DNA of 64,000 bases, taken from assembly GCA_013299105.1 (NCBI GenBank), contig JAAFJY010000001.1:390978-454977 (forward strand). Reading direction: 5' to 3'. Shown in pieces: positions 23,395-32,391 of this stretch (position 1 is its first letter; each line of letters begins with the position of its first letter). A program made the translations under genes and the position numbers. Origin of the DNA: Chitinophagales bacterium (GTDB lineage Bacteria > Bacteroidota > Bacteroidia > Chitinophagales > Saprospiraceae). The notes under the pieces are model-generated. The model was not told the origin of the DNA. It made no database searches and saw only the letters and a program-made list of their open reading frames with translations.

Positions 23395-24969
23395 CTACCT
23401 TTGCGCCAACACCAAGATCACCCGCTGGTACCGCGTCAGCGCAGGGCTGCCATTGTCGCTGGCCTCCAAGATCACATGGATCGTTTGACCTCCTACAGCG
23501 TTATTTGGAATGACTATCTCCGCATTCAAAGCATTGGCGTTCAAAATCTCCACTTTGCTGGGGTAAGTACCCACATAGAATGGCCACCATTTTACGCTCA
23601 CTTGCTGCCCATCGGGGTCGGAAACCTCAGCGTGCAGTTTAACTTTTTGGCCTTTTCCTACCATCAAAACCAAGGGTCCCGCAATTTTGACCTGGGGCTC
23701 GTGGTTGGCTTCTTGGTAAGTTTTGCTAACTGTCCATTTCATCCTCGCCGCAAAATCGCGTTGGGCTTGCGGGAAAAAATTGGGGTAAGGAGTATCGATA
23801 GCCGAATTTTGGACATTCGCCGCCTCAATGCGCTTGGCCAAGGAATCGGCATTGTCCTCGACGGGCATAGCAAAGAGACTGAGCTCTTCCTTTTGTGCCC
23901 GTTCGCGGCCACCCCAGCCGCCAAAAGAGGCTTTTTCGTAAGCCCGCAGGCCATTTCCCAGCATATTCATAAAGGTGTGGTTGTCGCCTTCACCCAGCCA
24001 GGAACCTTTTTCCTGCACGGGCATCCATACGAAGTAACCCATTTTTTTGAGTTCTTCATTGGTGTAGCCCGCCAGGCCAAAATAGTCCACCTTGTCGCCT
24101 TTGACCATTTGTTTGCCGTCGCCCCACACCCGGTACAAGGTGCCCAGCGGCCCGCGATCGTTTACATTTTCTTTTATCCAAGCCGGGGTGAGGTAGCCCG
24201 CATTGTCGGCATTGGCGCGGATTTGGGCACCGTAGCCATAGTTGGGTCCTTCGCGAAACTGGCGGTATTCGATCTCTGGCCAATAGGGCTTGATGTAGCT
24301 GATGTAAGTATCGTCTTGATCGCCGGAGGGCAGGAGCACCACCTTGCGGGCAATTTTCTTTTTGATCTGCTCCCACTCAATGGTGTTTTCGTACAGGTCT
24401 TGGATCGACTTCAGGGCGCGGGCAATGGTGCTGTGGCCACCCCAGGCGCTGATGAAGAGCTGGCCGGGTTTGTCGTCCATGATCGCGGTGCGAATGAGGA
24501 TGGAGCCAGGAGTGTCCTTCGAAAAATCGCCATCGAATTCGATGTTGCCGTACCGGATTTTCGATTTCAGGTAATCGGGCGTAGGGTAATTGGCGTTGTG
24601 GATTTTCAGGTTGGGATATACTTTTTCGTAAGCCTCCACGATGTCGTGGATGAAGCGCTCGTTCTCCGCCCAACGCCAAGAGGTGCAGGGGCAGGCCCCC
24701 ATGCCAAAGCGGTCGTACTCTCTACCCGGTACAAACCACTTGGTACCCTTGCCGTCGCCTTTCCAGTGGAACTGGCTGCTGGCATACACCAGTCCCTCCA
24801 CCGTAAAATCGCTGCTGTACAGCAAAAAACGGATCAGGGAGTTGTTGTCGTCAAGCTCCGGGTCGGCGGTGATGATGATGCGGGGGCGGGTGGGGTGCTG
24901 GGCCATTGTAGGGTGAAAAAAGCAGAAAATGGCGAGCAGAATGAAAAAATTGGACAGGCGGCGGTGCAT
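23395..24969 (-). CDS. Exported DUF1593 / nucleoside-hydrolase-like protein
   Basis: 524 residues starting with a signal peptide (MHRRLSNFFILLAIFCFFHP, cleavage near TMAQ). The body opens with RIIITADPELDDNNSLIRFL, an aspartate-rich start analogous to the calcium-binding DxDxxxDD of nucleoside hydrolases, the hallmark of the DUF1593 family. The last 90 residues (DPDGQQVSVKWWPFYVGTYP to ILVLAQR) form an Ig-like beta domain. Members are found with polysaccharide-degradation genes, but the substrate is unknown. The protein is probably periplasmic or surface-exposed. The gene stands alone between pgeF and a divergent phosphoesterase gene. Confidence 0.82.
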   Translation of the reverse strand: MHRRLSNFFILLAIFCFFHPTMAQHPTRPRIIITADPELDDNNSLIRFLLYSSDFTVEGLVYASSQFHWKGDGKGTKWFVPGREYDRFGMGACPCTSWRWAENERFIHDIVEAYEKVYPNLKIHNANYPTPDYLKSKIRYGNIEFDGDFSKDTPGSILIRTAIMDDKPGQLFISAWGGHSTIARALKSIQDLYENTIEWEQIKKKIARKVVLLPSGDQDDTYISYIKPYWPEIEYRQFREGPNYGYGAQIRANADNAGYLTPAWIKENVNDRGPLGTLYRVWGDGKQMVKGDKVDYFGLAGYTNEELKKMGYFVWMPVQEKGSWLGEGDNHTFMNMLGNGLRAYEKASFGGWGGRERAQKEELSLFAMPVEDNADSLAKRIEAANVQNSAIDTPYPNFFPQAQRDFAARMKWTVSKTYQEANHEPQVKIAGPLVLMVGKGQKVKLHAEVSDPDGQQVSVKWWPFYVGTYPSKVEILNANALNAEIVIPNNAVGGQTIHVILEASDNGSPALTRYQRVILVLAQR

Positions 24970-25116
24970 GTGGCGTGGATTTTGGTGATTGGGGGATGTA
25001 AGGACTTTTACTGCTGAAAGTTATTGTTTTTAGGTGATTTACAAACAATCGATGAAAGGTGTACAATGGAACCTATGCAGTTTTTAGGGTGTTGATCTGG
25101 GCTAAATAGACACAAC

Positions 25117-25935
25117 ATGAAAATCCTCCAGCTCCAAGACGAACCCATTGAGTATTTACCCTACCAGGTCATTCAAACTGGGGGTAGAAATGAGTATGGC
25201 AATCGAGTTGTTGAGGAGAAACGATTACCTATCCTACTGGGGAAATTCACTGGTTTAGGGGCAGATATTGATGCCTTGATCGCAACTTCAGACCTGCAAG
25301 GCAATATCGAAGAAGGTGGCGAGACTTTTCTTTTGGGTGAAAAACTACCTGCATTTTTGTCGATGCTGTTGGAATTGGAATTTCCTGATTTGGATAGAGA
25401 CAGAATTGGGGTATTGCTCTGTGGAGATTTTTACGCCAACCTGGAAAAAAGAGGTGGACTGGGTGATGTGAAAAAAGTTTGGCAAGCTTTCAAACAACAC
25501 TTCAAATGGGTCCTTGGTGTAGCGGGAAACCACGATGACTTTGGAGACAAAGCAGAGTTGGATGCTTTCAAACGGGAAAAAGGCATCCATTTGTTGCATG
25601 GACAGATCAAAAAGATCGATGACTTGGACCTAGGCGGGATCGGGGGGATCATTGGGCCGACAGACAAATCCCAAAGATTATCTGAGCTGGATTTTTTGAC
25701 TATGCTGAAAAAACTGCTGCTCCAACACCCCGATTTGCTCTTGTTGCACCAAGGACCTGATGTTCCGACCGGAGCATTGGCTGGTCACGCTGGTATCCGT
25801 GCCACAATAGAAAGCTCCGCACCAAGCATCATTTTTTGTGGGCATGAGCATTGGGATCGTCCCCTGGCCCAGTTAAAAAACGGTAGCGCGGTGCTGAATT
25901 TAGATGGACGGGTAGTTTTGTTGATTGGGGCGTAG
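25117..25935 (+). CDS. Metallophosphoesterase
   Basis: 272 residues with calcineurin-type metal-site motifs in order: a TSDLQGN segment (about 54-60), LLCGDFYAN (about 106), GVAGNHDDF (about 135, the GNHD box), LLLHQGP (about 210) and IIFCGHEHWDRP (about 240, the GHxH box). These bind a dimetal centre that hydrolyses phosphoesters. No signal peptide, so it is probably cytosolic. The natural substrate cannot be told. The gene is convergent with the unknown gene at 25961-26620. Confidence 0.85.
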   Translation: MKILQLQDEPIEYLPYQVIQTGGRNEYGNRVVEEKRLPILLGKFTGLGADIDALIATSDLQGNIEEGGETFLLGEKLPAFLSMLLELEFPDLDRDRIGVLLCGDFYANLEKRGGLGDVKKVWQAFKQHFKWVLGVAGNHDDFGDKAELDAFKREKGIHLLHGQIKKIDDLDLGGIGGIIGPTDKSQRLSELDFLTMLKKLLLQHPDLLLLHQGPDVPTGALAGHAGIRATIESSAPSIIFCGHEHWDRPLAQLKNGSAVLNLDGRVVLLIGA

Positions 25936-25960
25936 GTGGGGCGTATCTTTATAGAATAAA

Positions 25961-26620
25961 TTAGGTGCCTAATAGTTTATTGAGGTCAATATTTGGAAAA
26001 TTCAGAAGCATGTACTGGGGGAAATTAGTATTGACTCTTTTTTCATCAATGGAATGAATTCTTGTCGGATTCGCGTCTTTTAGAAATTCAAGTAGCCCAT
26101 CTTCAGTCTGGAGTTTTGAAATCCAACTCAAAATTTTAGTATCGATGAACGCAATGATTTTGTCAAAGCGCGCCTTGTCTAGGCCATAAATATCACAATT
26201 GCGATTGTCCCTGATTTCTGAATGGTGGCTGTATGGATCAGTATATTCTGACACTTCTCCATAAATCTGATTCACCTTGATTTTGGTTTTGTCATCGGTG
26301 TATTTATGGTAAAACAAAGCTGTATGCCCGAATAAGAAGCCCTTTTGAACCCCAGTCTTGGCCAATTGTTTCGCATAAAAATTGGGTAGGATTTCCAAAT
26401 TCACATGTTCACCAGGTGTGTTGCTTCCACTGGACCAGAACGTAATTTCAAGTTTAAGTTTATCACTTTCAACCACCACTTTTGGCCTGGAACGGGTGTA
26501 CTTGTAGCCGAATTGCTGATAATGCGCCCCAATTTCATCACAAACCGCCTGAAAGATTTCCTTGCAAGGAGTACTGGTTGGGGGGGTGAGTAGAGTGGGG
26601 TTGATTGTCCAAGACATCAA
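25961..26620 (-). CDS. Protein of unknown function
   Basis: 219 residues with no recognised family. Visible features: an N-terminal helical part (EIFQAVCDEIGAHYQQFGYK), a positively charged strand (YTRSRPKVVVESDKLKLEIT) and a strand-rich centre, loosely like DUF4304-type proteins, then a helical C-terminus ending NIDLNKLLGT. No signal peptide, membrane segment or catalytic motif stands out. The gene ends 26 bp from the convergent phosphoesterase. It is followed upstream by the palindromic R7 element. It could be an accessory gene but nothing assigns a role. Confidence 0.6.
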   Translation of the reverse strand: MMSWTINPTLLTPPTSTPCKEIFQAVCDEIGAHYQQFGYKYTRSRPKVVVESDKLKLEITFWSSGSNTPGEHVNLEILPNFYAKQLAKTGVQKGFLFGHTALFYHKYTDDKTKIKVNQIYGEVSEYTDPYSHHSEIRDNRNCDIYGLDKARFDKIIAFIDTKILSWISKLQTEDGLLEFLKDANPTRIHSIDEKRVNTNFPQYMLLNFPNIDLNKLLGT

Positions 26621-26660
26621 ATTAGGGTTGTTTTGTCTTTGCCTTTTCTTGTATTCTAAG

Positions 26661-26898
26661 CACTTCGGAGAAGTGGCACGTTTGTAGCTGAAGGCAAGCT
26701 ATGAGTGCCTGACTTCGGAGAAGTCTCACGTTAAATATAGTGTTGGTAAAAAGTATGCATTTATTTGTTTAGACAATGCCTCTTCAAAATACACCTCAAA
26801 CTGGTACAAACCAATATGATGCAATAACGTGAAACTTCTACGAAGTTACCGGGAACTGGGGCCACCAAGTGCTACAAACGTTAAACTTCTACGAAGTT
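26661..26898. repeat. R7 nested inverted repeat
   Basis: CACTTCGGAGAAGTGGCACG followed by TTTGTAGC at the left end faces GCTACAAACGTTAAACTTCT at the right end, and an inner pair (ACTTCGGAGAAGTCTCACGT against AACGTGAAACTTCTACGAAG) is nested inside. Each unit is itself a small CTTCnnnGAAG palindrome. No gene is visible; a two-level cruciform or hairpin could form. Confidence 0.65.
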
Positions 26899-26960
26899 TT
26901 CAGTGTATTCTTTCCTCCAGTTCTTATAGAACTCATTCGGAATAAACTTGGGTTGAACCC

Positions 26961-27158
26961 ATTAGTAATGGTTCAAAAATAAACCTTCCCAGTATTTAAA
27001 ACGTACTCATGTCAACGTAACGGTCAGCATTATGCTGGAAATCCGCGAAAATCAGCTAAATCAGCGTCATCAGCGTCATCAGCGTGCTAAAAACAGCCTC
27101 ACACAGCGAGGCAACGTAGTTGCAATTTGGGAAGGTTTATTTGTGGCATGTTACTTAG
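26961..27158. repeat. R3 dispersed element, inverted copy
   Basis: The ends are ATTAGTAATGGTTCAAAAAT followed by AAACCTTCCC, and the inverse at the right (GGGAAGGTTTATTTGTGGCA, then TGTTACTTAG). The interior has a tandem of CAGCGTCAT units and the GCATTATGCTGGAAATCCGC block of other R3 copies. Confidence 0.65.
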
Positions 27159-27171
27159 CATTCCGATCACC

Positions 27172-27834
27172 TCACTTTCCCACCTCAACAACAGCTCTCA
27201 TCACCCGCCGAACCTCCCTCCCAGCCAACCAGCGGTGGTACAGCTCTCCGAAAGCAATAGCCACCAGCGCCAACGCAAAAATACTGTTGCGCGACCATTC
27301 AAAAACGGACGTGTACATGCCATAAAAAGGCCGGATCAGCAGCACCTCGATGGCGATCAAAAAAACACAGGAGAAAATAAGAAACACTGCGGTGGCGCGG
27401 GCATTGCTGCGAATTTGTGGGTAGTGGGTCCGCAGACATTTGCGCAGAAAAAGCATGGCGGCGGGGTCATTGGGCCGCATTTTCAGCAATTCGAGTAGCA
27501 CATGCTCGGCTTCAGCGTAGCGGCGACTGTGGTAAAGTGAAGCCGCTTTTTTAAACAAACTACGTTGAAAGATGTCCTCGCCACGGTATTCGATGAGGTT
27601 GTTTCGGATGCTGATTTCGATCACCGTATCGACCATCAAGAGGTGTTCGGCGTAGGCTCCTGCTTCGAACAAGGCGTTGACATAAGTGGTCAGCATTTCG
27701 AAGTATTCGTCAAAATCCAAGTCCTGGATTTCGGCCTCGTGGTCTTCAAAAAAGCGAATGACCTCCTGGTAAGACTGGGGGTCGAGTCCATGAAAAGTGC
27801 GGAAAAGCTTGGAGTGGTGGGCTGGCCGAAACAT
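27172..27834 (-). CDS. TPR-like protein with two C-terminal membrane segments
   Basis: 220 residues starting MFRPAHHSKLFRTF. The first 140 residues are helical with a tetratricopeptide-like repeat (KKAASLYHSRRYAEAEHVLL, then LKMRPNDPAAMLFL). Two hydrophobic segments follow (ATAVFLIFSCVFLIAIEVLL and SIFALALVAIAFGELYHRW), so the helical part probably faces the cytosol from a membrane anchor. No enzyme motif is present. The gene is divergent from the DUF5706 membrane protein with 139 bp between starts, which suggests shared control and possibly a functional link. The start at 27834 is preferred over an upstream frame that lacks family-like sequence. Confidence 0.65.
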   Translation of the reverse strand: MFRPAHHSKLFRTFHGLDPQSYQEVIRFFEDHEAEIQDLDFDEYFEMLTTYVNALFEAGAYAEHLLMVDTVIEISIRNNLIEYRGEDIFQRSLFKKAASLYHSRRYAEAEHVLLELLKMRPNDPAAMLFLRKCLRTHYPQIRSNARATAVFLIFSCVFLIAIEVLLIRPFYGMYTSVFEWSRNSIFALALVAIAFGELYHRWLAGREVRRVMRAVVEVGK

Positions 27835-27947
27835 ACTGCTTGCTTGCTGCGCGGATGAATGCTTAAATTTCCATCGATTTGAGCAGAAAAACAAGCAAGT
27901 AGTACCGCTTGTTTAAAAAAATTGCAACTAAATGCTATTTGCAAGCT

Positions 27948-27955
27948 TATCTTTG
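27948..27955 (+). promoter_or_regulatory. Candidate -7 element (TATCTTTG) of the DUF5706 gene
   Basis: TATCTTTG matches the TAnnTTTG consensus exactly and lies 18 bp before the ATG at 27974. An ATTG at 27921 is 23 bp upstream, a little farther than the usual 19-21 bp. Confidence 0.4.
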
Positions 27956-27973
27956 GCCAGAACCCAAGGCACC

Positions 27974-28567
27974 ATGAACGAAAACAACCCATCCCAACTA
28001 GCCAAGCAGCCACTTTTCCAATACGACGGCAAGCGTGGCCTTTCGCGCAAAGCCCAGGCTTATTTCCGCATCGTTTTTCACAACCACATCAACCTCAGCG
28101 CCATTGCCGATCAAAAGGCCAATATCATGATCAGTGTCAATTCGATCCTGATCAGCGTATTGATCAGTTTTTTGACCTACCGCAATGTGGCCGATACCCA
28201 ACCCATGATCTTGTTGCCTGTGGTGATTTTTATGGTCACGGGTTTGGCTTCGCTCATTTTTGCGGTGCTCTCGGCCCGGCCCAAAGTGACCATGCTCAAC
28301 AAAAATGGCCAAGACTTGGGCAGTGCTGGCCGCAACATCGTCTTCTTTGGCAATTTTGTACCCCTCGGCGAGGAGAATTTTGAAGTGGCAATGGACCAAC
28401 TCTTCCGCGACAGCGGCCTGATGTATGGCAACCTTACCCGCGATTTGTATCACCTGGGCCAGGTCTTGGACAAAAAATACCGCTACCTCACGGCTTCCTA
28501 CAATATCTTTATGCTGGGCTTTGCGGCCACGGTGATCTGCTTTTTGGTGGCGCTGCTTTGGCCTTGA
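27974..28567 (+). CDS. DUF5706 / Pycsar effector-type membrane protein (orphan)
   Basis: 197 residues. The segment HINLSAIADQKANIMISVNS leads into a first membrane helix (about residues 57-75); a second (MILLPVVIFMVTGLASLIFA) and a C-terminal one (NIFMLGFAATVICFLVALLW) follow. The DQKANIMISVNS start of helix 1 is the hallmark of DUF5706 proteins, called PycTM when they act as membrane-disrupting effectors activated by cyclic pyrimidine nucleotides. No cyclase gene is visible nearby, so this would be an orphan or would serve another role. The divergent TPR/membrane gene is its closest neighbour. Family call good, defence role inferred. Confidence 0.78.
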   Translation: MNENNPSQLAKQPLFQYDGKRGLSRKAQAYFRIVFHNHINLSAIADQKANIMISVNSILISVLISFLTYRNVADTQPMILLPVVIFMVTGLASLIFAVLSARPKVTMLNKNGQDLGSAGRNIVFFGNFVPLGEENFEVAMDQLFRDSGLMYGNLTRDLYHLGQVLDKKYRYLTASYNIFMLGFAATVICFLVALLWP

Positions 28568-28609
28568 GGTTTGAGCTTGGGGCCACAGAAAAAAGGATTT
28601 GTAAGAATT

Positions 28610-28764
28610 GGTGTTTTGCCCCGCTTCGCGGGATGGGAACACGGATGAAACAGATTCAACTGATTTTCACTGATTTCCAGCATGACGTTGACCATGATGT
28701 TGACAACTTGACCAGATCAGCAATCATAAAAATTGGGAAGGTTTAATTTTGAACCGTTGCTTAG
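28610..28764. repeat. R3 dispersed element, right-hand part
   Basis: GGGAACACGGATGAAACAG, then TTTCCAGCATGACGTTGACC and the right end GGTTTAATTTTGAACCGTTG followed by CTTAG match the R3 copy at 10044-10342 in the same orientation. The left end is missing. The next 300 bp, up to the R2 copy, show no gene or clear signal. Confidence 0.6.
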
Positions 28765-29062
28765 GACTGACGGTCTCAAGAATCTGCATCGAGAACGAAA
28801 TGATAAGCCTTTAGCATTTTTGCGTCTGAGCCTTGAAGCATCGCTCATACCCAGCTTCGCAAGAAGCACGCTCGCTAATGGAATTTCAACGTTAAAATTG
28901 TCATTTCGTCACACGATTGGGCATTGGGGAGAGGGTTTATGCTTCGATCAAACTCAAGCATTCATTCACCAGCGATTTCCCATATAGATCTGAGCTTCGA
29001 TTATGGTCCCGATCACCTTAAAGCGAAACTGACTTAACAGTACAATTAATGAACACAATTTC

Positions 29063-29227
29063 CTAGTGGTACGAATTACAAATACCCCCTAGGTTCCAGG
29101 CAGGCTATTTGGCTTTGTAGCAAGGCGAGAGGAGGGAAAATAGTAGACTATTTGACCGACGAACAACGAAGCTACGGAGACAAAGAGCCCGTGGAACTTG
29201 GGGCAGATTTACAATTTGGACCACTAG
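29063..29227. repeat. R2 dispersed element, copy 2 (165 bp, inverted)
   Basis: CTAGTGGTACGAATTACAAA starts the element and a near-complement ending CCACTAG closes it. It matches the copy at 9809-9973 in reverse orientation with few changes and exactly the same length. Confidence 0.8.
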
Positions 29228-29454
29228 TTTTCAAATCAGCATCCAGAATCCCATCTGAAATCGTGTAACCCTGGACTTCAGTCCGAGGACAAAGCCCGCT
29301 CCAGAATCTCATCTAAAATCTATCCAGAAGTTGCATCAAATGTCAGGAGAATGGGCACATGGGAAATTGCTGTTCATTCACCAAGAATATAGACAACTAT
29401 TTTATTCCCAGCCTACTAACCTAACCAGGAATTACTGGCGATACTGTGCCAAGT

Positions 29455-29484
29455 CCGAACACGGTTTGTACTAAAACCGAACAC
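29455..29484 (+). promoter_or_regulatory. Candidate activator-binding site for the permease gene
   Basis: CCGAACAC occurs twice, at 29455-29462 and 29477-29484, 22 bp apart (two helical turns), and the sequence between contains an inverted CGGTTT / AAAACCG pair. It lies about 80 bp upstream of a sigma-54-type promoter, the usual place for an enhancer-binding protein. Functional role is inference. Confidence 0.4.
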
Positions 29485-29536
29485 AATTTTAAAAACAACA
29501 ATTTAATAAGCATTGATTTTTAGGTAAATAAATCTT

Positions 29537-29551
29537 TGGCATGGGGTTTGC
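29537..29551 (+). promoter_or_regulatory. Sigma-54-type (-24/-12) promoter of the permease gene
   Basis: TGGCATGGGGTTTGC fits the sigma-54 consensus TGGCAYG-N4-TTGC, with the invariant GG (29538-29539) and GC (29550-29551) exactly 10 bp apart. Transcription would begin near 29562, giving a leader of about 58 nt before the ATG at 29620. Confidence 0.6.
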
Positions 29552-29619
29552 GCAAAAATGAAGTTGGTGCAAAGAGTTTGCGAAGCGAGTAATTTCCCAC
29601 TAAAAACAAAAACAAAGCC

Positions 29620-31983
29620 ATGCTAAAGAACTATTTCAAAATCGCTTGGAGAAACCTCAGTAAAAACAAGGGCTATTCAGCCATTAATATTTTGGGTCTT
29701 TCCTTTGGAATGACCTGTACGATCCTGATTTCGCTTTGGATCTATGATGAGATCACCTACGATCAATTCCACCAAAACAAGCACCAAATATTCAAGGTTT
29801 TTGCCAATAGAACCTTCAATAATCAAACATTTACCGACGAAAACATGGTCCTCCCATTTGCTGCTGCGCTGGAGAAAAACAGTGCTTTGGTAAAAAATGC
29901 AGTGGTGACTACTCATCCACAAGACCGGGTGATGATTCATGAAGGCACCAAAATCAAAAAGAATGGCTATCAGGTGAGTGAACATTTTTTTGACATGTTC
30001 TCCTGGAAAGCCCTCAATGGCAATCCAAAATCAATTTTTCGAGACCCCAATTCCATTGTGTTGAGCCAATCAACAGCCGAAGCAATTTTTGGAAAAAACG
30101 ACCCGCTTGACAAAATCATTAGGCTTCCGGGCGACGATATTGATGTAAAAGTCACCGCCGTTGTAGCCGATGTTGTAGAAAACTCAACTATAAAATTTGA
30201 TTATATCCTGCCGTTTAATTACTCAAACGAAGACACCAAGCGGATGATGTCAAATTGGTACGCTTCCTCTTGGCAGTTATTCGTTGAGGTCAATGACCCT
30301 TCCAAGATAAGCCAGCTCGAAAAGCAAATCAACCAGCTTAAATACCAAAACTCGCCCGATGACCAGGCAATCAGCAAATATTTTGCTTTCCCTTTCTTGA
30401 AATTACACTTGTACGGCGAATTTAAAGATGGCAAAAACGTTGGGGGCTTGATCGAATATGTGCGCATGTTCAGCATCATCTCCTTGTTTATTTTGCTCAT
30501 TGCCTGTATCAATTTCATGAATTTATCCACCGCCCGCTCCGAAAAACGAAGCAAAGAAGTTGGCATCCGCAAAGCCGTTGGCTCAAGTAAAATTCAATTG
30601 ACCTTCCAGTTTTTTAGTGAATCTATTCTTATTGTTTTGATTTCTTTTGTGGCATCTATCGTTTCGGTCCTGCTTTTACTGCCGAAGTTCAATCAATTGG
30701 TTGAAAAAACAATTGCGATCAACTTCGCAAATCCGTATTTTTGGCTCCTTGCACTTGTCATCATTTTCGTCACTGGCGTCGTTGCGGGTAGCTACCCATC
30801 CCTTTATCTTTCTTCATTCAGCCCAATCAAGGTTTTGAAGGGAACATTCAAAATGGGCAAAAATGCCACCTTGCCCCGTAAAGCATTGGTGGTAGGCCAA
30901 TTTGCCATTTCAATTATTTTGATTTCGGCTACCATCGTTGTTTACTTACAAATTGACCATATCAAAAATAGAAGAATGGGGTATGAGTCAGAACGCTTGA
31001 TCATGGTCGAATCTTCAAGCGATATTCAGAAAAATTATGAGACCTTGAGAGGCGAATTATTGAAAACAAGTGCAGTAGAAAGTATCAATCGGAGTTTTTC
31101 ACCCATTACCGAAGTTTGGTGGAGAAGCCCGGTACCAGACTGGAAGGGCAAGCCCGAAAATGCCGATTTTTTGGTAAGTATGATGTCCGTAGATGTGGAT
31201 TTTACCAAAACAATGGGTATAAAAATGATTGAAGGCAAAGATTTCAATGGCTTACCTTCCGACTCCTCAGCGGTTATCATCAATCAATCGGCAGTGAACA
31301 CATTGGGCTTGGAAAACCCAATCGGTACCGTGTTCCGTATGGAAAACCAAGAACGAATCGTAATTGGGGTGATGGAGGATTTGATCATGGATTCACCGTT
31401 CAAAACCATTGATCCCCTGTTTGTTTATTTCGACCGTGGCAACATCAATACCATCAATATCCGGTTAAAAGATTCGAAACCCACCGAGCAATCATTGGCA
31501 GCAATTGAAAGTGTTTTTAAAAGATTCAATCCCGAATATCCTTTTACGTTTCAGTTTGTCGATGAAGAATACGCAAAAAAATACGGCGCTGAACAGCTAA
31601 TCGGCAAGCTAGCGATGATCTTTTCGATGCTCGCCATTTTCATTTCTTGTCTTGGTCTTTTCGGTTTAGCTAGTTTCATCGCTGAACAACGCACCAAAGA
31701 AATCGGAATTCGCAAAGTTTTAGGGGCATCAGTGGCCAATCTTTGGCAAATGCTTTCCAAAGATTTTGTGGTTTTGGTCCTGATTTCATGCCTCATCGCA
31801 GCGCCAATGGCTTATTATTTCATGAACAATTGGCTGCAAAAATATACGTTCCGGACCGAAATCTCTTGGTGGATATTTGTTGCAGCTGGTGGCGGCGCTT
31901 TGATCATTACTTTACTCACCGTCAGTTACCAAGCCATCAAGGCTGCTTTGCTGAACCCGGTAAAGAGTTTGAAAACCGAATAA
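29620..31983 (+). CDS. ABC transporter permease, FtsX/MacB type with duplicated core
   Basis: 787 residues in the arrangement of Bacteroidota FtsX-like permeases. An N-terminal membrane helix (YSAINILGLSFGMTCTILIS) is followed by a large periplasmic MacB-type domain, three helices in the first FtsX core (about 285-385, with RSEKRSKEVGIRKAVGSSK between), another anchored periplasmic domain, and a second FtsX core with QRTKEIGIRKVLGASVANLW and three C-terminal helices. Such proteins do not transport through the membrane but couple ATP hydrolysis by a separate ATPase to work on the periplasmic side. No ATPase gene is adjacent. The sigma-54-like promoter suggests signal-dependent expression. A long hairpin follows the stop. 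Confidence 0.88.
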   Translation: MLKNYFKIAWRNLSKNKGYSAINILGLSFGMTCTILISLWIYDEITYDQFHQNKHQIFKVFANRTFNNQTFTDENMVLPFAAALEKNSALVKNAVVTTHPQDRVMIHEGTKIKKNGYQVSEHFFDMFSWKALNGNPKSIFRDPNSIVLSQSTAEAIFGKNDPLDKIIRLPGDDIDVKVTAVVADVVENSTIKFDYILPFNYSNEDTKRMMSNWYASSWQLFVEVNDPSKISQLEKQINQLKYQNSPDDQAISKYFAFPFLKLHLYGEFKDGKNVGGLIEYVRMFSIISLFILLIACINFMNLSTARSEKRSKEVGIRKAVGSSKIQLTFQFFSESILIVLISFVASIVSVLLLLPKFNQLVEKTIAINFANPYFWLLALVIIFVTGVVAGSYPSLYLSSFSPIKVLKGTFKMGKNATLPRKALVVGQFAISIILISATIVVYLQIDHIKNRRMGYESERLIMVESSSDIQKNYETLRGELLKTSAVESINRSFSPITEVWWRSPVPDWKGKPENADFLVSMMSVDVDFTKTMGIKMIEGKDFNGLPSDSSAVIINQSAVNTLGLENPIGTVFRMENQERIVIGVMEDLIMDSPFKTIDPLFVYFDRGNINTINIRLKDSKPTEQSLAAIESVFKRFNPEYPFTFQFVDEEYAKKYGAEQLIGKLAMIFSMLAIFISCLGLFGLASFIAEQRTKEIGIRKVLGASVANLWQMLSKDFVVLVLISCLIAAPMAYYFMNNWLQKYTFRTEISWWIFVAAGGGALIITLLTVSYQAIKAALLNPVKSLKTE

Positions 31984-31996
31984 TCGGAAAATAAAA

Positions 31997-32033
31997 AGCC
32001 GGAAAACAGATTTTCTTGCACTGTTTTCCGGCT
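31997..32033 (+). terminator. Hairpin after the permease gene
   Basis: AGCCGGAAAACAG and CTGTTTTCCGGCT form a 13-bp perfect stem with an 11-nt loop, 14 bp after the stop. There is no T run after it, so it may stabilise the mRNA end or terminate inefficiently. A second weaker stem (CAGGC...GCCTG) with a T run lies at 32161-32194. Confidence 0.55.
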
Positions 32034-32215
32034 CCGGTTAAAGCACTTTAAAAATTATAGTTAAACTTAAGACGGTCCAATCTCGCCCCTCTTTCGCTAC
32101 GTTTTTCCGTCGTTGCTGGGGCTAAAACCAAGGTATCGCTAACGACCGCTCTTCAAAAAACAGGCTTGAAGGGTCAAAAACTGCCTGCTTTTTTGTAAAA
32201 GTATATCAGATGGGA

Positions 32216-32255
32216 GCCCCCTCTTTTCAACCCTTCAACTTTTCAACATTTCAAC
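32216..32255. repeat. R5 repeat arm
   Basis: CCCCCTCTTTTCAACCCTTC, then AACTTTTCAACATTTCAACT. It lies upstream of the glucosaminidase gene; a TACCTTCG box just after it (32266-32273), with TTTC 21 bp upstream, may be the promoter. Confidence 0.65.
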
Positions 32256-32391
32256 TTTTTTCTCCTACCTTCGCGTTAAATAAAATTTAATACGCATCAT
32301 TTTGATACTGCCCGTTTTCTCTCTGTCGTTAGCATTGCCTAAAGTGCTTTGTAATTGGTCCGCAAGTGCTTCGGCCACTAAACCTCTTGTC

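Noticed and set aside
23401-25017. 538-codon open frame on the plus strand
   Set aside because: It is a complementary-strand shadow of the DUF1593 gene, with no signal peptide or domain pattern of its own; the minus-strand gene has both.
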